A DNA stretch of 64,000 bases from Curtobacterium sp. MCBA15_009 (GTDB lineage Bacteria; Actinomycetota; Actinomycetes; Actinomycetales; Microbacteriaceae): NCBI RefSeq assembly GCF_001864895.1, contig NZ_MJGO01000001.1:1-64000 (forward strand). Direction: 5' to 3'. This document shows positions 50,767 through 60,428 of the stretch, piece by piece. Every line of letters begins with the position of its first letter. The first letter of the stretch is position 1. The notes below the pieces were generated by a model. The model saw only the letters and a program-made list of their open reading frames with translations. It made no database searches and had not been told where the DNA came from. The translations under genes and the position numbers were made by a program.

Positions 50767-51647
50767 GCGGACTGCACCGTCTGGACGCGCCCGATCGACA
50801 GGCAGAGCACGAGCGGGACCAGGCAGGCGGCGATGAGCAGCGCCCACCCGGCGGGGCCGAGGTCGATCGTCGAGTGCAGCTGGTAGTGCCCGTTCGCGGT
50901 GAGCTGGTCGATGTGCACGCGTCCGACCTGGCCGTCCACCAGGTGCACGCTCGTGCCGCCGTGCGCGTCGACGCGGACGGGGAAGATGCCGGACGAGACC
51001 ACCGTGGCCGTGACCGAGTGCGGGGTGGCGGTGTTCGTGATGGTCGTGACGTTCACGAAGGGCTTGAGGACGAACGCCGCGTAGGCGACGGTCAGCGCGC
51101 TGCCGGCGATCCGGAGGGAGCCGCGCGTGACGCGGTCGGTGAAGGGGCTCGTCAGCAGCCAGATGAGCAGGGTGCCGATCACCAGGATCGGTGCGGCGCG
51201 GAAGAGCCAGCCGAGGTGCGGGACGAGGAGCATCGGCGCACCGACGAGGTTGTCCTGCGTGAGCGTCCACGGGTCGGTCGCGCCGTTCACGTCACCGCGG
51301 GTGTGCAGACCGCCGTCCGGGTCGATCGAGACGACGCGGTGCGTGTAGGTCACGTCGGGGTTCGAGGGGACCTGGAACGACACGACGTCGCCGACCCGCA
51401 GGGTGGAGGCGTCCACCGGCAGGTCGAGGACGAGGGTCCCGACGGGGGCGGCCTCGCCCATCGAGGGGGTCTCGACGACGAACCAGCGGCCACCGCTCAT
51501 CAGGAAGAGCGCGGCGCCGGCGAGCAGGAGCGCGGCGACGAGGGCGACCAGCCAGGCGATCCCGGACTCGAAGCGCGTGGCCGACGGTTCGCCGAGGAGC
51601 GGGCGGGTGAGCGTTCCGCTCAGCGGCACGACCGTTGCCTGGCTCAT
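50763..51647 (-). CDS. sipW: SipW-type signal peptidase I with extended C-terminus
   Basis: The 294-aa peptidase has a membrane helix (about residues 31-50), catalytic serine S62 in ETPSMGEAAPVG, LRVGDVVSFQVP and the histidine-containing YTHRVVSID, as in the Ser-His (ER/SipW) class rather than the Ser-Lys class. Unlike Bacillus SipW (about 190 aa) it has an extra C-terminal part: two helices (about 150-200), an outer strand-rich domain of about 70 residues and a final helix near 265-285. It sits between a TasA-like gene and a LamG-protein gene, its likely substrates. AGGAG precedes the ATG. Confidence 0.88.
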   Translation of the reverse strand: MSQATVVPLSGTLTRPLLGEPSATRFESGIAWLVALVAALLLAGAALFLMSGGRWFVVETPSMGEAAPVGTLVLDLPVDASTLRVGDVVSFQVPSNPDVTYTHRVVSIDPDGGLHTRGDVNGATDPWTLTQDNLVGAPMLLVPHLGWLFRAAPILVIGTLLIWLLTSPFTDRVTRGSLRIAGSALTVAYAAFVLKPFVNVTTITNTATPHSVTATVVSSGIFPVRVDAHGGTSVHLVDGQVGRVHIDQLTANGHYQLHSTIDLGPAGWALLIAACLVPLVLCLSIGRVQTVQSA

Positions 51648-51693
51648 CTGCTGCTCCTGCTGCTGGGGTGACGTGTTGGGGTGACGTGGGGGT

Positions 51694-51732
51694 GGGTGGT
51701 GCTCGGCCGTCGGGTCCGGCCGGGCACCACCC
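51694..51732 (-). terminator. Hairpin between the TasA-like and sipW genes
   Basis: GGGTGGTGCTCGGCC (51694-51708) pairs with GGCCGGGCACCACCC (51718-51732) with one mismatch and a 9-nt loop. It lies between the TasA-like gene and sipW on the same strand and may lower read-through, so that the abundant fibre protein is made in excess of the peptidase. GGGGTGACGTG is repeated twice beside it. Confidence 0.55.
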
Positions 51733-51763
51733 GGTGTGGGGGTGGGGTGGTGGTGCTCGTGGA

Positions 51764-52417
51764 CTAGGCGGTGAAGGTCCAGGTCATCGGGACCGAGGCC
51801 GCCAGGCCCTGGTAGGCGTTGCCGGCGCTCGGGTCGAGCGTCACGGCGAAGTTGAACGGGGTGCTCCCACCGGCGGCGGGGGCGGCGGGCATCGTGAAGG
51901 CCGAGGCGGCGGCGCCCTTGAAGCTGGCGAGCGTGCCGGAGAAGACCGTGGTCGAGCCCGACGTGATGACGAGGTTCATCTTCGCGCAGAGGTCGGTCGC
52001 GGAGCCGTTCGAGGGGCCGTTGTTCGTCTGGGTGCAGGTGGCGCCCGGGGTGAGCGTGAAGGTGCTCGCAGCGGCGGTGCCGGTGTTCTTGATCGTGATC
52101 GCGGTGTTGACCGTGTTGCCCGGCGTCATCGTGGTGCTGCCGCCGAACTTGTTGATGGTCGAGCAGGACGCCGAGTTCGTCGAGACGGAGCCGCTGTCCG
52201 TGCTGAGGCAGGTGACGGTCGCGCCGGCGTTCTGCTCCTGCATGATCAGGGTGCCGCTGCCGGCGGTGTTGCTGGTGTTCGTGATGCTCGCCGCGAACCC
52301 GGACAGGGTGCCGGTGAGCGAGAGGGAGAGCAGGAGTGCTGCGAAGACGCCGGCGATGAGCGCCACGGGGGCGAAGCGGAGGCGCTTCAGCGGGGAGATG
52401 CGGTGCGGGTTCGACAC
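51764..52417 (-). CDS. TasA/camelysin-like SipW-dependent surface protein
   Basis: The 217-aa protein has a polar N-terminus, a hydrophobic segment (ALIAGVFAALLLSLSLTGT) and the SipW-type cleavage region GTLSGFAASITNTSNTAGSG. The mature part is rich in Ser, Thr, Gly and Asn with strand-like repeats (TMTPGNTVNTAITIKNTGTA) and four cysteines. Family members polymerise into biofilm fibres. It is first in a three-gene set with the peptidase and LamG protein and divergent from a MarR regulator. Confidence 0.82.
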   Translation of the reverse strand: MSNPHRISPLKRLRFAPVALIAGVFAALLLSLSLTGTLSGFAASITNTSNTAGSGTLIMQEQNAGATVTCLSTDSGSVSTNSASCSTINKFGGSTTMTPGNTVNTAITIKNTGTAAASTFTLTPGATCTQTNNGPSNGSATDLCAKMNLVITSGSTTVFSGTLASFKGAAASAFTMPAAPAAGGSTPFNFAVTLDPSAGNAYQGLAASVPMTWTFTA

Positions 52418-52470
52418 GGGGTACCTCGATGTTCGTGGGTTGATGGTTCACCATTTCGCGGTGGTGATTG

Positions 52471-52490
52471 CTTAGTCATTAAGATAACGA
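52471..52490. promoter_or_regulatory. AT-rich divergent promoter region with a short palindrome
   Basis: The spacer between the TasA-like and MarR genes is unusually AT-rich for this window. It holds CTTAGTCATTAAG (52471-52483, CTTA/TAAG arms) next to a TATCTT-like -10 word on the minus strand. It is a plausible MarR operator and fibre-operon promoter, but the arms are short. Confidence 0.35.
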
Positions 52491-52601
52491 ACCGATGGCC
52501 TAGTTGGTACCCCGCGGTTGTCCCCAATGAGGGGGACCAGGGGGGACACGGCCCGTTGCCGGTACTCTCGTGCGGACGAACGCGACCGGAGGGACGCAGC
52601 G

Positions 52602-53066
52602 ATGACGGGTGCCGGGGACGACGAACTGGTCGCTGCCTTCGACGCGGTCGTCCGCGCGCAGGCGACCCTCGCGGCCGAGCTCAGCGCCCGCACCGGCGTG
52701 CACGAGCGGGCACTGCAGGCCCTCACGCTCATCAGCGACACCGGGTACTCGACGCCCACCGAGGTCGCCGGCTACCTGCGCCTGACGTCGGGCGCGGTCA
52801 CGAACATGGTCGACCGGCTCACCGCAGCCGGGCTCATCGAGCGCCTGCCGAACCCGGCGGACCGACGTGGCTCGCTGCTCCGGCTGACGGACGCCGGCAC
52901 CGAGGTCGTGGCGGACCTCCGGCGCCGGTACACCGACGCACTGCGGTCGGTCGCCGGCGAGGACCCCGGGGCGCTGCAGGCGACGCTCGCCGGTCTCGCG
53001 AACGCGCTGCTCGAGAGCGCCGTCGCGTCCCACTCGACCGCGCAGGACGGGGCCGAGGACCGGTAG
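52602..53066 (+). CDS. MarR-family regulator of the surface-protein cluster
   Basis: The 154-aa winged-helix regulator has the recognition part TPTEVAGYLRLTSGAVTNMV and the wing NPADRRGSLLRLTDAG. The ATG at 52602 follows GGAGGGACG; a longer open frame upstream is not needed. It is divergent from the TasA-like gene and so may control matrix production. A small gene of unknown role follows 9 bp later. Confidence 0.88.
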   Translation: MTGAGDDELVAAFDAVVRAQATLAAELSARTGVHERALQALTLISDTGYSTPTEVAGYLRLTSGAVTNMVDRLTAAGLIERLPNPADRRGSLLRLTDAGTEVVADLRRRYTDALRSVAGEDPGALQATLAGLANALLESAVASHSTAQDGAEDR

Positions 53067-53075
53067 CGTGCCGGC

Positions 53076-53456
53076 ATGACGACGCCCGGTCCCGGAACCC
53101 CCTCGCCCCCTGCCGCCGTGCACGACGCCCTGCTGGCGCTGCACCGGTCGACGGAGCACCCGTTCGACGTGTCGGTCGACGCCGAGGGGCGCTACGTCGC
53201 CACCTACGTGCTGCAGGCGGACTCGCAGCGGACGACGTACCGGTACGTCGTCCGACTGCTCCCCGAGACCGCCGAGTACACGCGGATCATGAAGTCGACG
53301 AGCGTGACGTCCGTCGTCCCCGGTGCGACGAGCTGGCGCTTCAGCACCGGGTACATCACCCGTCCGGTGAACGAGACGCTCGCCGCCCACGGGTGGCGGC
53401 CGCGGCGGACCGCGTTCGGCAAGCTCCTCCGGAGGGTGCTCGGCCGCCCCGCCTGA
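53076..53456 (+). CDS. Hypothetical protein
   Basis: A 126-aa protein without signal peptide or membrane helix. It is predicted strand-rich in the middle (FDVSVDAEGRYVATYVLQAD, TYRYVVRLLPETAEYTRI in parts) and ends basic (FGKLLRRVLGRPA). I do not recognise a family. It starts 9 bp after the MarR stop and is probably cotranscribed with it. It converges on the esterase gene, 7 bp away. Confidence 0.65.
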   Translation: MTTPGPGTPSPPAAVHDALLALHRSTEHPFDVSVDAEGRYVATYVLQADSQRTTYRYVVRLLPETAEYTRIMKSTSVTSVVPGATSWRFSTGYITRPVNETLAAHGWRPRRTAFGKLLRRVLGRPA

Positions 53457-53463
53457 GCGCAGG

Positions 53464-54450
53464 TCAGCCGCGCGCGCGGAGGAACGCCACCTGCCGCTCC
53501 CAGTGCCGGAAGCCGCCGCCCTCGTGGCCGTTGTACGGGTACACCGCGATCTCGCGGTCGTCGGAGCCGAGGGCGTTGTACGCGGCGAACGTCGTGCGCG
53601 GCGGGACGACGTCGTCCATCAGCGCCACCGAGAACAGCGCGGGAGCGGTGATCCCCGGGGCGTGGTTCACGCCGTCCAGGTACGCGGCGGTCTCCCACAC
53701 GGTGTCGGCGGCGTCGCGGTGCACGGCGAGGTACTGCGCGAGCTCCAGGTACGGACCACCGACCGCGACGTCGGTGCCGTTCCGCCAGTCGGCCAGGAAC
53801 GCGACGTCCGGCATGACCGCGGTGAGCGGGCCGACGTGCGCCTCGACCAGTGCCGCCGCCGCGATCGTGATGCCGCCGCCCTGGCTGCCACCGGTCAGGG
53901 CGATGCGCTCCGGGTCCACGCCGGGCAGCGTCCGCACCGCATCGACGAGCCGCACGGCGTCGGTGTAGACGCGGCGGTAGTAGTGGTCGGCGGGCGAACC
54001 GATGCCGTTCGTCATCCACCCGCTGGCGTGCGGGCCCGACCCGTGCGGGTCCGGGGTGTCGCCGCCGGCCCAGCCGCTGCCCTGGCCACGGGTGTCCATC
54101 ACGACGTGCACGGAGCCGGCCAGCGCCCAGGCGACGCGCTCGCCGGGTCGACCGCGTCCGCCGCCGTAGCCGAGGAACTCGACGACGACGGGCAGCCGTG
54201 CGTCCGCGGATGCCAGCGGGCGCGTGACCCAGGCGCGGACCGGGTCGCCGGCGAACCCGGGGAACGTCAGGTCCTCGACGACGAGCCCGGTCACCGGGGT
54301 CACCGCCGGCACGAGGGTCGTCTCGACCCCCTCGCCCGCGGTCCGGGCGGCGGCGATCGTGTCCGCCCAGAAGGCGTCGAAGTCGGCGGGGCGACGGACG
54401 TCCGAGCGGTGGGCGCGGAGCGCGTCGAGGGGCAGGTCGGTCAGTGGCAC
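53464..54450 (-). CDS. Acetylxylan esterase / cephalosporin-C deacetylase (CE7)
   Basis: The 328-aa alpha/beta hydrolase has the CE7 hallmarks: RGQG (MDTRGQGSGW), nucleophile serine in GGSQGGG, an aspartate in ALMDDVVPP and the histidine in NGHEGGG. No signal peptide is present, so it probably removes acetyl groups from imported xylo-oligosaccharides in the cytoplasm. The GTG at 54450 follows AGGAGG. It lies downstream of xylulokinase behind a hairpin, consistent with a xylan/xylose role. Confidence 0.92.
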   Translation of the reverse strand: MPLTDLPLDALRAHRSDVRRPADFDAFWADTIAAARTAGEGVETTLVPAVTPVTGLVVEDLTFPGFAGDPVRAWVTRPLASADARLPVVVEFLGYGGGRGRPGERVAWALAGSVHVVMDTRGQGSGWAGGDTPDPHGSGPHASGWMTNGIGSPADHYYRRVYTDAVRLVDAVRTLPGVDPERIALTGGSQGGGITIAAAALVEAHVGPLTAVMPDVAFLADWRNGTDVAVGGPYLELAQYLAVHRDAADTVWETAAYLDGVNHAPGITAPALFSVALMDDVVPPRTTFAAYNALGSDDREIAVYPYNGHEGGGFRHWERQVAFLRARG

Positions 54451-54471
54451 GGGTCCTCCTGGGACGGTGAT

Positions 54472-54504
54472 GCCCCCGGCACCCTCGTCGAGGGCGCCGG
54501 GGGC
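54472..54504 (-). terminator. Hairpin between xylulokinase and esterase genes
   Basis: GCCCCCGGCACCCT (54472-54485) pairs with AGGGCGCCGGGGGC (54491-54504) with one mismatch and a CGTCG loop. It lies just after the xylulokinase stop on the minus strand and probably reduces or ends transcription before the esterase gene. Confidence 0.6.
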
Positions 54505-54526
54505 GGGTGTCGGTCCGGTGCGTCGG

Positions 54527-56119
54527 TCAGCGCGCCGCGGCGCGGTACTGCTCGAGCACCTCGGGGTGCGGGTCGGACGGCACGGTGGTCGTCGCGGTGT
54601 CCCACGTCGGCAGGGCACCGGTGAGCGCCCACGCGGCCTGCTTCGCGGCACCGGCGGCGACGTACTCGCCGGGCTCCGGCACCAGGACGTCACGGCCGAA
54701 CACCTGTGCGGCGACGGTCCGGACCGCCGGGTTCCGCGCGGCGCCGCCGATGAGCAGCAGCCGCTCGACGGTCACGCCGGTGTCCTGCACCGCGGCCAGT
54801 CCGTCGGCGAGGGCGCAGAGCATCCCCTCGACGGCCGCCCGGGCCAGGTGCGCCCGGTCGGTGGTCGCCGGCGTCATGCCGAGCAGCGATGCGGTCGCGT
54901 CCGGCCGGTTCGGTGTGCGCTCGCCGACGAAGTACGGCACCAGGACGAGGCCGTCGGCCCCGGCCGGCGCCTGCAGCGCCAGCTCGCCGAGCGCGTCGTG
55001 GTCCACGCCGAGCAGGCCGCCGACCACCTCGAGCACGCGGGCCGCGTTGAGCGTCGTGACGATCGGGAGGCGCGACCCGGTCCCGTCGGCGAAGCCCGCC
55101 ACGGTCCCGCTCGGGTCGCGCACCTCGGCGTCGCTGACCCCGAAGACCGTGCCGCTCGTGCCGAGGGACACCGCGACGTCGCCCGGGCCGAGACCCAGGC
55201 CGAGCGCTGCCCCGGCGTTGTCGCCGAGTCCGGCGCCGACGACGAGGCCGGCCCGAGCGACCGCGCCTCCGGGCAGCTCGACGTCGGTGGACAGGGTGCC
55301 CATCGCCTCGTCGGGAGCGACCACGCGGGGCACGACCACGGCGTCCGACGAGCCCACGGAACCAGGTTCCGGGCTCTGCACCGCGCTCTTCCGCGGTTCT
55401 CCGTCCGGAACCTGGTTCCGGACGGACGACCGGGCGGACGACACGCCCGACGCACCGTCGCCGGCGGCCCGCATCGGCCGCCCGAGCGCGAGCTCGAACA
55501 GCTCCGGGTCGTACTCGCGGCGCACCGGGTCCCAGTACGCCGTGCCGCTGGCGTCGGACGCGTCCGTCGCCAGGGCGTCGAGGTCGGGGCCGAGCGGGCT
55601 CTCGTCCGCCGGGCCGTGGCCGCGGAGCCGCCACGACAGCCAGTCGTGGGGGAGCGCCACGGCCGCGACGCGGGCGGCGTTCTCGGGCTCCGCGTCGCGG
55701 AGCCACCGCAGCTTGGTCCCGGTGAACGACGCCACCGGGACCAGCCCCGTCCGGGCGACCCACGCCTCCTGACCGAGCTCGTCGACCATCTGCGCGGCCG
55801 CGGCCGCACTGCGGACGTCGTTCCACAGCAGGGCGTCGCGGACCACGCGGCCGTCGGCGTCGAGCGCGACCATGCCGTGCTGCTGCCCGGCGATCGCGAC
55901 GGCACCGACGTCGTCGAGGCCGCCGGCGTCGGCGACGGCGGCACCGAGGGCGTCCCACCAGTGGCGGGGGTCGACCGAGGTGCCGTCCGGGTGGGAGGCG
56001 CGTCCCTCGCGGACGACCGCACCGGTCGCGGCGTCACGGATGGTGACCTTGCAGGACTGGGTCGACGAGTCGACGCCGGCGACGAGCTGGCGCTCGCCCG
56101 TGTTCTCAGCCACGAGCAC
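54527..56119 (-). CDS. xylB: Xylulokinase with an in-frame palindromic insertion
   Basis: The 530-aa FGGY-family kinase phosphorylates D-xylulose. Seen are [29 protein letters not shown], the catalytic Asp D300 in GLGDNAG and [10 protein letters not shown]. The family is usually 480-500 aa. The excess is a low-complexity stretch at about residues 218-260, encoded over a 16-bp inverted repeat (55357-55420), between ALGRP and PRVVAPDEA, which normally lie close together. GTG at 56119 is preferred (14-bp overlap with xylA); a GTG two codons later is possible. It follows xylose isomerase in the operon. Confidence 0.92.
   Translation of the reverse strand: MLVAENTGERQLVAGVDSSTQSCKVTIRDAATGAVVREGRASHPDGTSVDPRHWWDALGAAVADAGGLDDVGAVAIAGQQHGMVALDADGRVVRDALLWNDVRSAAAAAQMVDELGQEAWVARTGLVPVASFTGTKLRWLRDAEPENAARVAAVALPHDWLSWRLRGHGPADESPLGPDLDALATDASDASGTAYWDPVRREYDPELFELALGRPMRAAGDGASGVSSARSSVRNQVPDGEPRKSAVQSPEPGSVGSSDAVVVPRVVAPDEAMGTLSTDVELPGGAVARAGLVVGAGLGDNAGAALGLGLGPGDVAVSLGTSGTVFGVSDAEVRDPSGTVAGFADGTGSRLPIVTTLNAARVLEVVGGLLGVDHDALGELALQAPAGADGLVLVPYFVGERTPNRPDATASLLGMTPATTDRAHLARAAVEGMLCALADGLAAVQDTGVTVERLLLIGGAARNPAVRTVAAQVFGRDVLVPEPGEYVAAGAAKQAAWALTGALPTWDTATTTVPSDPHPEVLEQYRAAAR
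55357..55420. repeat. Palindromic element inside the xylulokinase gene
   Basis: CGGAACCAGGTTCCGG (55357-55372) and CCGGAACCTGGTTCCG (55405-55420) are perfect 16-bp inverted arms around a 32-bp centre; each arm is itself nearly palindromic (GGAACC-A-GGTTCC). It falls in a stretch of xylB that looks inserted, and the reading frame stays open through it. Confidence 0.7.
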
Positions 56120-57299
56120 CCATCAAGTGCTCGATGGCGAGCTGCTGCAGGCGGACGAAGCCGAAGCCCTTGCCGCCGAAGTAGGCATCGGCGTCGAAGT
56201 CCTCGTAGGCCGAGCGGTCGGCGAGGAACGTGTCGTACGACTCGCCGTCGTCCAGCGTCGGCGTCGACAGCTCGCCGACCTTCGAGGCCTCGAGCGCTGC
56301 CTGCACCTCGGGGTCGGCGCGGAACGCCTGCGCGCGCTCCTTGAGGAGCAGGTACATGCGCATGTTGGCGGACGCGGAGTCCCAGACGCCGGTGATGTCC
56401 TCGGTGCGGCTCGGCTTGTAGTCGAAGTGGCGGGGGCCGTCGTAGGCCGGGCCGCCCTGCGGTGCGCCGTGCTCGAGCAGGTCGACGAGCGAGAACGCGT
56501 TCTGCAGGTCGCCGTGACCGAACACCAGGTCCTGGTCGTACTTGATGCCGCGCTGGCCGTTCAGGTCGATGTGGAAGAGCTTGCCCTGGTAGAGCGCCTG
56601 GGCGATGCCCGCCGTGAAGTTCAGGCCCGCCATCTGCTCGTGGCCGACCTCGGGGTTGATGCCGAACATCTCCGGACGCTCGAGCGTCTCGGTGAAGGCG
56701 ATCGCGTGGCCGAGGGTCGGCAGCAGGATGTCGCCGCGGGGCTCGTTCGGCTTCGGCTCGATGGCGAACCGGATGCCGTAGCCCTTGTCGGTGACGTACT
56801 GGGCGAGCAGGTTGACGGCCTCGCGGTAGCGCTCGAGCGCGGCCTGCACGTCCTTCGCGCTGTCGTACTCGGCGCCCTCGCGGCCGCCCCACATCACGAA
56901 GGTCGACGCGCCGAGCTCGGCGGCGAGGTCGATGTTGCGCAGGACCTTGCGGAGCGCGAACCGGCGGACCTGCCGGTCGTTCGAGGTGAAGCCGCCGTCC
57001 TTGAACACGGGGGCGGAGAACAGGTTCGTCGTGACCATCGGCACGACGATGCCGGTCGACTCGAGCGCGCCCTTGAGGCGGTCGATCTGGGTCTGGCGCT
57101 CGGCGTCGGTCGAACCGAACGCGAACAGGTCGTCGTCGTGGAAGGTCAGGCCGTAGGCCCCGAGCTCGTCGAGCTTCTCGACCGCCTCGACCACGTCGAG
57201 GGCGGGGCGGGTCGGCCCGCCGAAGGGGTCCGAGCCGTTGTATCCGATGGTCCAGAGACCGAAGGAGAACTTGTCTGCACGGGTGGGCGTCGTTGCCAT
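56106..57299 (-). CDS. xylA: Xylose isomerase
   Basis: The 397-aa enzyme converts D-xylose to D-xylulose. It is a typical actinobacterial (class I) XylA: catalytic H54 and D57 in [11 protein letters not shown], metal site [27 protein letters not shown] and [11 protein letters not shown]. The ATG at 57299 matches the family N-terminus ([14 protein letters not shown]). It is first in the operon with xylB and divergent from the Gfo/Idh operon. A TGTTG-type operator array occupies the space between them. Confidence 0.96.
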   Translation of the reverse strand: MATTPTRADKFSFGLWTIGYNGSDPFGGPTRPALDVVEAVEKLDELGAYGLTFHDDDLFAFGSTDAERQTQIDRLKGALESTGIVVPMVTTNLFSAPVFKDGGFTSNDRQVRRFALRKVLRNIDLAAELGASTFVMWGGREGAEYDSAKDVQAALERYREAVNLLAQYVTDKGYGIRFAIEPKPNEPRGDILLPTLGHAIAFTETLERPEMFGINPEVGHEQMAGLNFTAGIAQALYQGKLFHIDLNGQRGIKYDQDLVFGHGDLQNAFSLVDLLEHGAPQGGPAYDGPRHFDYKPSRTEDITGVWDSASANMRMYLLLKERAQAFRADPEVQAALEASKVGELSTPTLDDGESYDTFLADRSAYEDFDADAYFGGKGFGFVRLQQLAIEHLMGARG

Positions 57300-57327
57300 G
57301 GTGGTCACCGTTCGTCGTCGAAACAAA

Positions 57328-57361
57328 ATGTTGCCGCGCCCAACATAAGCGGTAGTGTTGG
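57328..57361. promoter_or_regulatory. XylR-type operator array between xylA and the divergent operon
   Basis: ATGTTG-N7-CAACAT (57328-57346) and CCAACA-N10-TGTTGG (57340-57361) share a half site, giving three TGTTGG-like half sites in the 97-bp gap between divergent starts. The ROK-type repressor encoded at 61670 is the natural ligand-responsive binder. It would control xylAB and the Gfo/Idh-ThuA operon together. Confidence 0.65.
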
Positions 57362-57396
57362 CTGTGGCAAGGACGTGATCGCAAAGGAGCGAGCGG

Positions 57397-58593
57397 ATGG
57401 CAAGTGTGTCGACGGCACAGCAACGACTGCGGGTCGCCATGGTCGGGCACGGCTTCATGGGAGCCGCGCACTCACAGGCGTGGCGGACCGCCCCCAGGTT
57501 CTTCGACCTCGGAGCCGAGCCGGAGATGGCGGTGATCGTCGGGCGCGATGCCGGACGCACCGAGGCCGCCCGGCAGCAGTACGGCTGGCAGGCGGCGTCC
57601 ACCGACTGGCGTGCCGTCGTCGCCGACCCGGAGATCGACGTGGTCGACGTGGTGTCCCCGGGGTCGTCGCACGTCGAGATCGCGATCGCCGCGCTCGAGG
57701 CCGGCAAGCACGTCCTGTGCGAGAAGCCCCTCGCCAACACCGTCGCCGAGGCCGAGGCGATGACCGCAGCCGCCGACGCAGCACGTGCGCGGGGCGTCCG
57801 CGCCATGGTCGGGTTCAGCTACCGACGCGTGCCGGCCATCGCGTTCGCCCGGCAGCTCGTGCAGGACGGCCGGATCGGCTCCGTGCGCCAGGTCCGCGCG
57901 CTCTACCTGCAGGACTGGCTCGCCGACGCCGACGGCCCGATGACCTGGCGCCTCGACAAGTCGCTCGCCGGGTCCGGTGCACTCGGCGACATCGGTGCGC
58001 ACGCGATCGACCTCGTCGAGCACGTCACCGGCGGTTCGCTCGCCACGGTGTCCGGCACGCTCGAGACCTTCGTCACCGAGCGGCCGCTCATGGCCGAGGG
58101 CGTCGGGCTGTCCGGCACCGCCTCCGAGGAGCGTGGCCAGGTCACGGTCGACGACGCCGCGTTCTTCACCGCCAGGCTGTCCGGCGGCGCGGCGGACGGT
58201 GCGATCGGCACGTTCGAGGCGACGCGCTACGCGACCGGCCGGAAGAACGGCCTGACGCTCGAGATCAGCGGGTCCGAGGGGGCGATCCAGTTCGACCTCG
58301 AGGCGATGAACGAGCTCCGCCTGTACGAGTCGAACGCCCCGGCGGGGGAGCAGGGCTTCCGCCGGATCCTGGTCACCGAACCCGAGCACCCGTACATGGC
58401 CGCGTGGTGGCCGACCGGGCACCTCATCGGCTACGAGCACACCTTCAGTCACCAGGTGAAGGACTTCGTCGACGCCATCGTCGCCGGCACCGACCCGTCG
58501 CCGTCGTTCGCCGACGGCCTGCACGTGCAGCGGGTCCTCGACGCGGTCGAACGCAGCGCCGCCGCCGGCAGCAGCTGGACGGCGACCTCGTGA
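57397..58593 (+). CDS. Gfo/Idh/MocA-family oxidoreductase
   Basis: The 398-aa enzyme has [26 protein letters not shown] and the active-site region [18 protein letters not shown]. It is a presumed NAD(P)-dependent sugar dehydrogenase. AAAGGAGCGAGCGG precedes the ATG. It is first in a four-gene operon (Gfo/Idh, ThuA, Gfo/Idh, TIM barrel), with its stop overlapping the ThuA start (GTGA). A role in oxidising a sugar at C3 is inferred from the ThuA partner. Confidence 0.92.
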   Translation: MASVSTAQQRLRVAMVGHGFMGAAHSQAWRTAPRFFDLGAEPEMAVIVGRDAGRTEAARQQYGWQAASTDWRAVVADPEIDVVDVVSPGSSHVEIAIAALEAGKHVLCEKPLANTVAEAEAMTAAADAARARGVRAMVGFSYRRVPAIAFARQLVQDGRIGSVRQVRALYLQDWLADADGPMTWRLDKSLAGSGALGDIGAHAIDLVEHVTGGSLATVSGTLETFVTERPLMAEGVGLSGTASEERGQVTVDDAAFFTARLSGGAADGAIGTFEATRYATGRKNGLTLEISGSEGAIQFDLEAMNELRLYESNAPAGEQGFRRILVTEPEHPYMAAWWPTGHLIGYEHTFSHQVKDFVDAIVAGTDPSPSFADGLHVQRVLDAVERSAAAGSSWTATS

Positions 58594-59297
58594 GCGCCGC
58601 CGACGGCACACGCCAGGCCCTGGTGGTCCGCGGCGGGTGGGACGGCCACCAGCCCGTCGAGACCACCGACCTGTTCGTCCCGTTCCTGCGCGACAACGGG
58701 TTCACTGTCCGGGTGTCCGACTCGACGGCCGTCTACGCCGACGAGTCCGTCATGGACGAGGTCGACCTGATCGTCCAGGTCGTCACGATGTCGACCATCG
58801 CCGACGACGAGTTCGCCGGCCTGCAGCGCGCCGTGCTGCACGGCGCCGGGCTCGCCGGCTGGCACGGCGGCATCGCCGACGCGTTCCGGAACACCGCCGA
58901 CTACCTGCACATGATCGGCGGCCAGTTCGCGCACCACGCGGGCAAGCACCCCGACGAACGGGTCGGCGAGCAGTCCGACAACTACATCCCGTACACGGTG
59001 CACGTCACCGACCTCGGGCACGAGCACCCGATCACGCAGGGCATCGAGGACTTCGACCTCGTCACCGAGCAGTACTGGGTGCTGTCCGACGAGTACAACG
59101 ACGTGCTGGCGACCACCACGCAGGAGGCCCGGGACTTCGACGCGTGGAACCGGCCGGTGACCGCGCCGGCGATCTGGACCCGACAGTGGGGCGAGGGCCG
59201 CGTGTTCGTGTCGGCTCCCGGGCACCGACTCGAGGTCGTCGAGTCGCAGCCCCTGCGCACCATCATCGAACGGGGGCTCCTGTGGGCAGCACGGTGA
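58590..59297 (+). CDS. ThuA-domain protein
   Basis: The 235-aa ThuA protein begins QALVVRGGWDGHQPVETTD and contains GLAGWHGGIADAFRNTADY, GGQFAHHAGK and the end VFVSAPGHRLEVVES. This is a different subgroup from the ThuA at 25181 (shorter, no tryptophan-rich insert). ThuA proteins act on 3-keto-sugars with Gfo/Idh partners. It is coupled at both ends by GTGA overlaps to Gfo/Idh genes. Confidence 0.92.
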   Translation: MSAADGTRQALVVRGGWDGHQPVETTDLFVPFLRDNGFTVRVSDSTAVYADESVMDEVDLIVQVVTMSTIADDEFAGLQRAVLHGAGLAGWHGGIADAFRNTADYLHMIGGQFAHHAGKHPDERVGEQSDNYIPYTVHVTDLGHEHPITQGIEDFDLVTEQYWVLSDEYNDVLATTTQEARDFDAWNRPVTAPAIWTRQWGEGRVFVSAPGHRLEVVESQPLRTIIERGLLWAAR

Positions 59298-60394
59298 ACG
59301 AAGGGGTGCTGCGGGTCGGCGTGGTCGGCGTGGGCGTGATCAGCCAGCAGTACTTCGAGCACTTCCCGGCACTGCCCGGCCTCGAGCTCGCCGCGGTCGC
59401 CGACCTCGACGTCGCCCGGGCCGAGGCCGTCGGTACGGCACAGGGCGTGCGGGGCACGAGCGTCGACGACCTGCTCGCCGCCGACGACGTCGACGTGGTG
59501 CTCAACCTGACGATCCCGGCCGCGCACGCCGACGTCGCCACCCGGGCGCTCGCCGCCGGCAAGCACGTCTACGGCGAGAAGCCGCTCGCGATGTCGACGG
59601 CCGAGGCCGCCCCGGTGCTCGAGGCCGCCCGCGCCGCCGGCCTGCGCGTCGGCAGCGCCCCGGACACGGTCCTCGGCACCGGCATCCAGACCGCGCGGGC
59701 CGCCCTCGACGACGGCCTGGTCGGCACCCCGGTCGGGGCCGCCGTCTCGTGGAGTGCTCCCGGTCACGAGCTCTGGCACCCGGCGCCGGCGTTCTACTAC
59801 CAGCCCGGCGGCGGACCGCTCCTCGACATGGGGCCGTACTACCTGACGAGCCTCGTCACGTTCTTCGGGCCGGTCGTCCGGGTCAGCGGCAGCGCCACCC
59901 GCTCCACCCGCGAACGCACGATCGCCACCGGGCCGAACGCCGGCACGCCGATCCCGGTCGACATCGACACGCACGTCGTCGCGATCCTCGAGCACGAGAA
60001 CGGCGTGGTCTCCACCGTCACCGTCTCGTTCGAGGTCTGGGCCACCCGCGCACCGCTCTTCGAGGTGTACGGCACCGCCGGCACCCTGGGCGTGCCCGAC
60101 CCGAACCGGTTCTCGGACACCGTGTCGATCGCCACCGCGGACGACCGCACCTGGCGCGACCTGCCGGTCGCCGCCGGGTACGCCGACGCCGGCCGCGGCT
60201 ACGGGCTCGCCGACATGGCGCACGCGCTCGCGACGGAGCGGCCGCACCGGGCCTCCGGCGACCTCGCGTTCCACGTGCTCGAGGTCATGGAGGCGGTCTC
60301 CGCCGCCGCCCGCGACCACGCGGTCGTCGACGTGCACTCGCGCGTCGAGCGACCCGCCACCGTCCCCGCCGGGTCCGCACCCGGATCCTGGTGA
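59294..60394 (+). CDS. Gfo/Idh/MocA-family oxidoreductase
   Basis: The 366-aa enzyme has [26 protein letters not shown] and [17 protein letters not shown], where the usual catalytic histidine position carries tyrosine. Together with the first dehydrogenase of this operon it could oxidise and later re-reduce a sugar. The GTG overlaps the ThuA stop. The next gene starts 35 bp after its stop. Confidence 0.9.
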   Translation: MNEGVLRVGVVGVGVISQQYFEHFPALPGLELAAVADLDVARAEAVGTAQGVRGTSVDDLLAADDVDVVLNLTIPAAHADVATRALAAGKHVYGEKPLAMSTAEAAPVLEAARAAGLRVGSAPDTVLGTGIQTARAALDDGLVGTPVGAAVSWSAPGHELWHPAPAFYYQPGGGPLLDMGPYYLTSLVTFFGPVVRVSGSATRSTRERTIATGPNAGTPIPVDIDTHVVAILEHENGVVSTVTVSFEVWATRAPLFEVYGTAGTLGVPDPNRFSDTVSIATADDRTWRDLPVAAGYADAGRGYGLADMAHALATERPHRASGDLAFHVLEVMEAVSAAARDHAVVDVHSRVERPATVPAGSAPGSW

Positions 60395-60428
60395 CGGCAC
60401 CCCACCACCGCGAGGAAGGACGACGACG

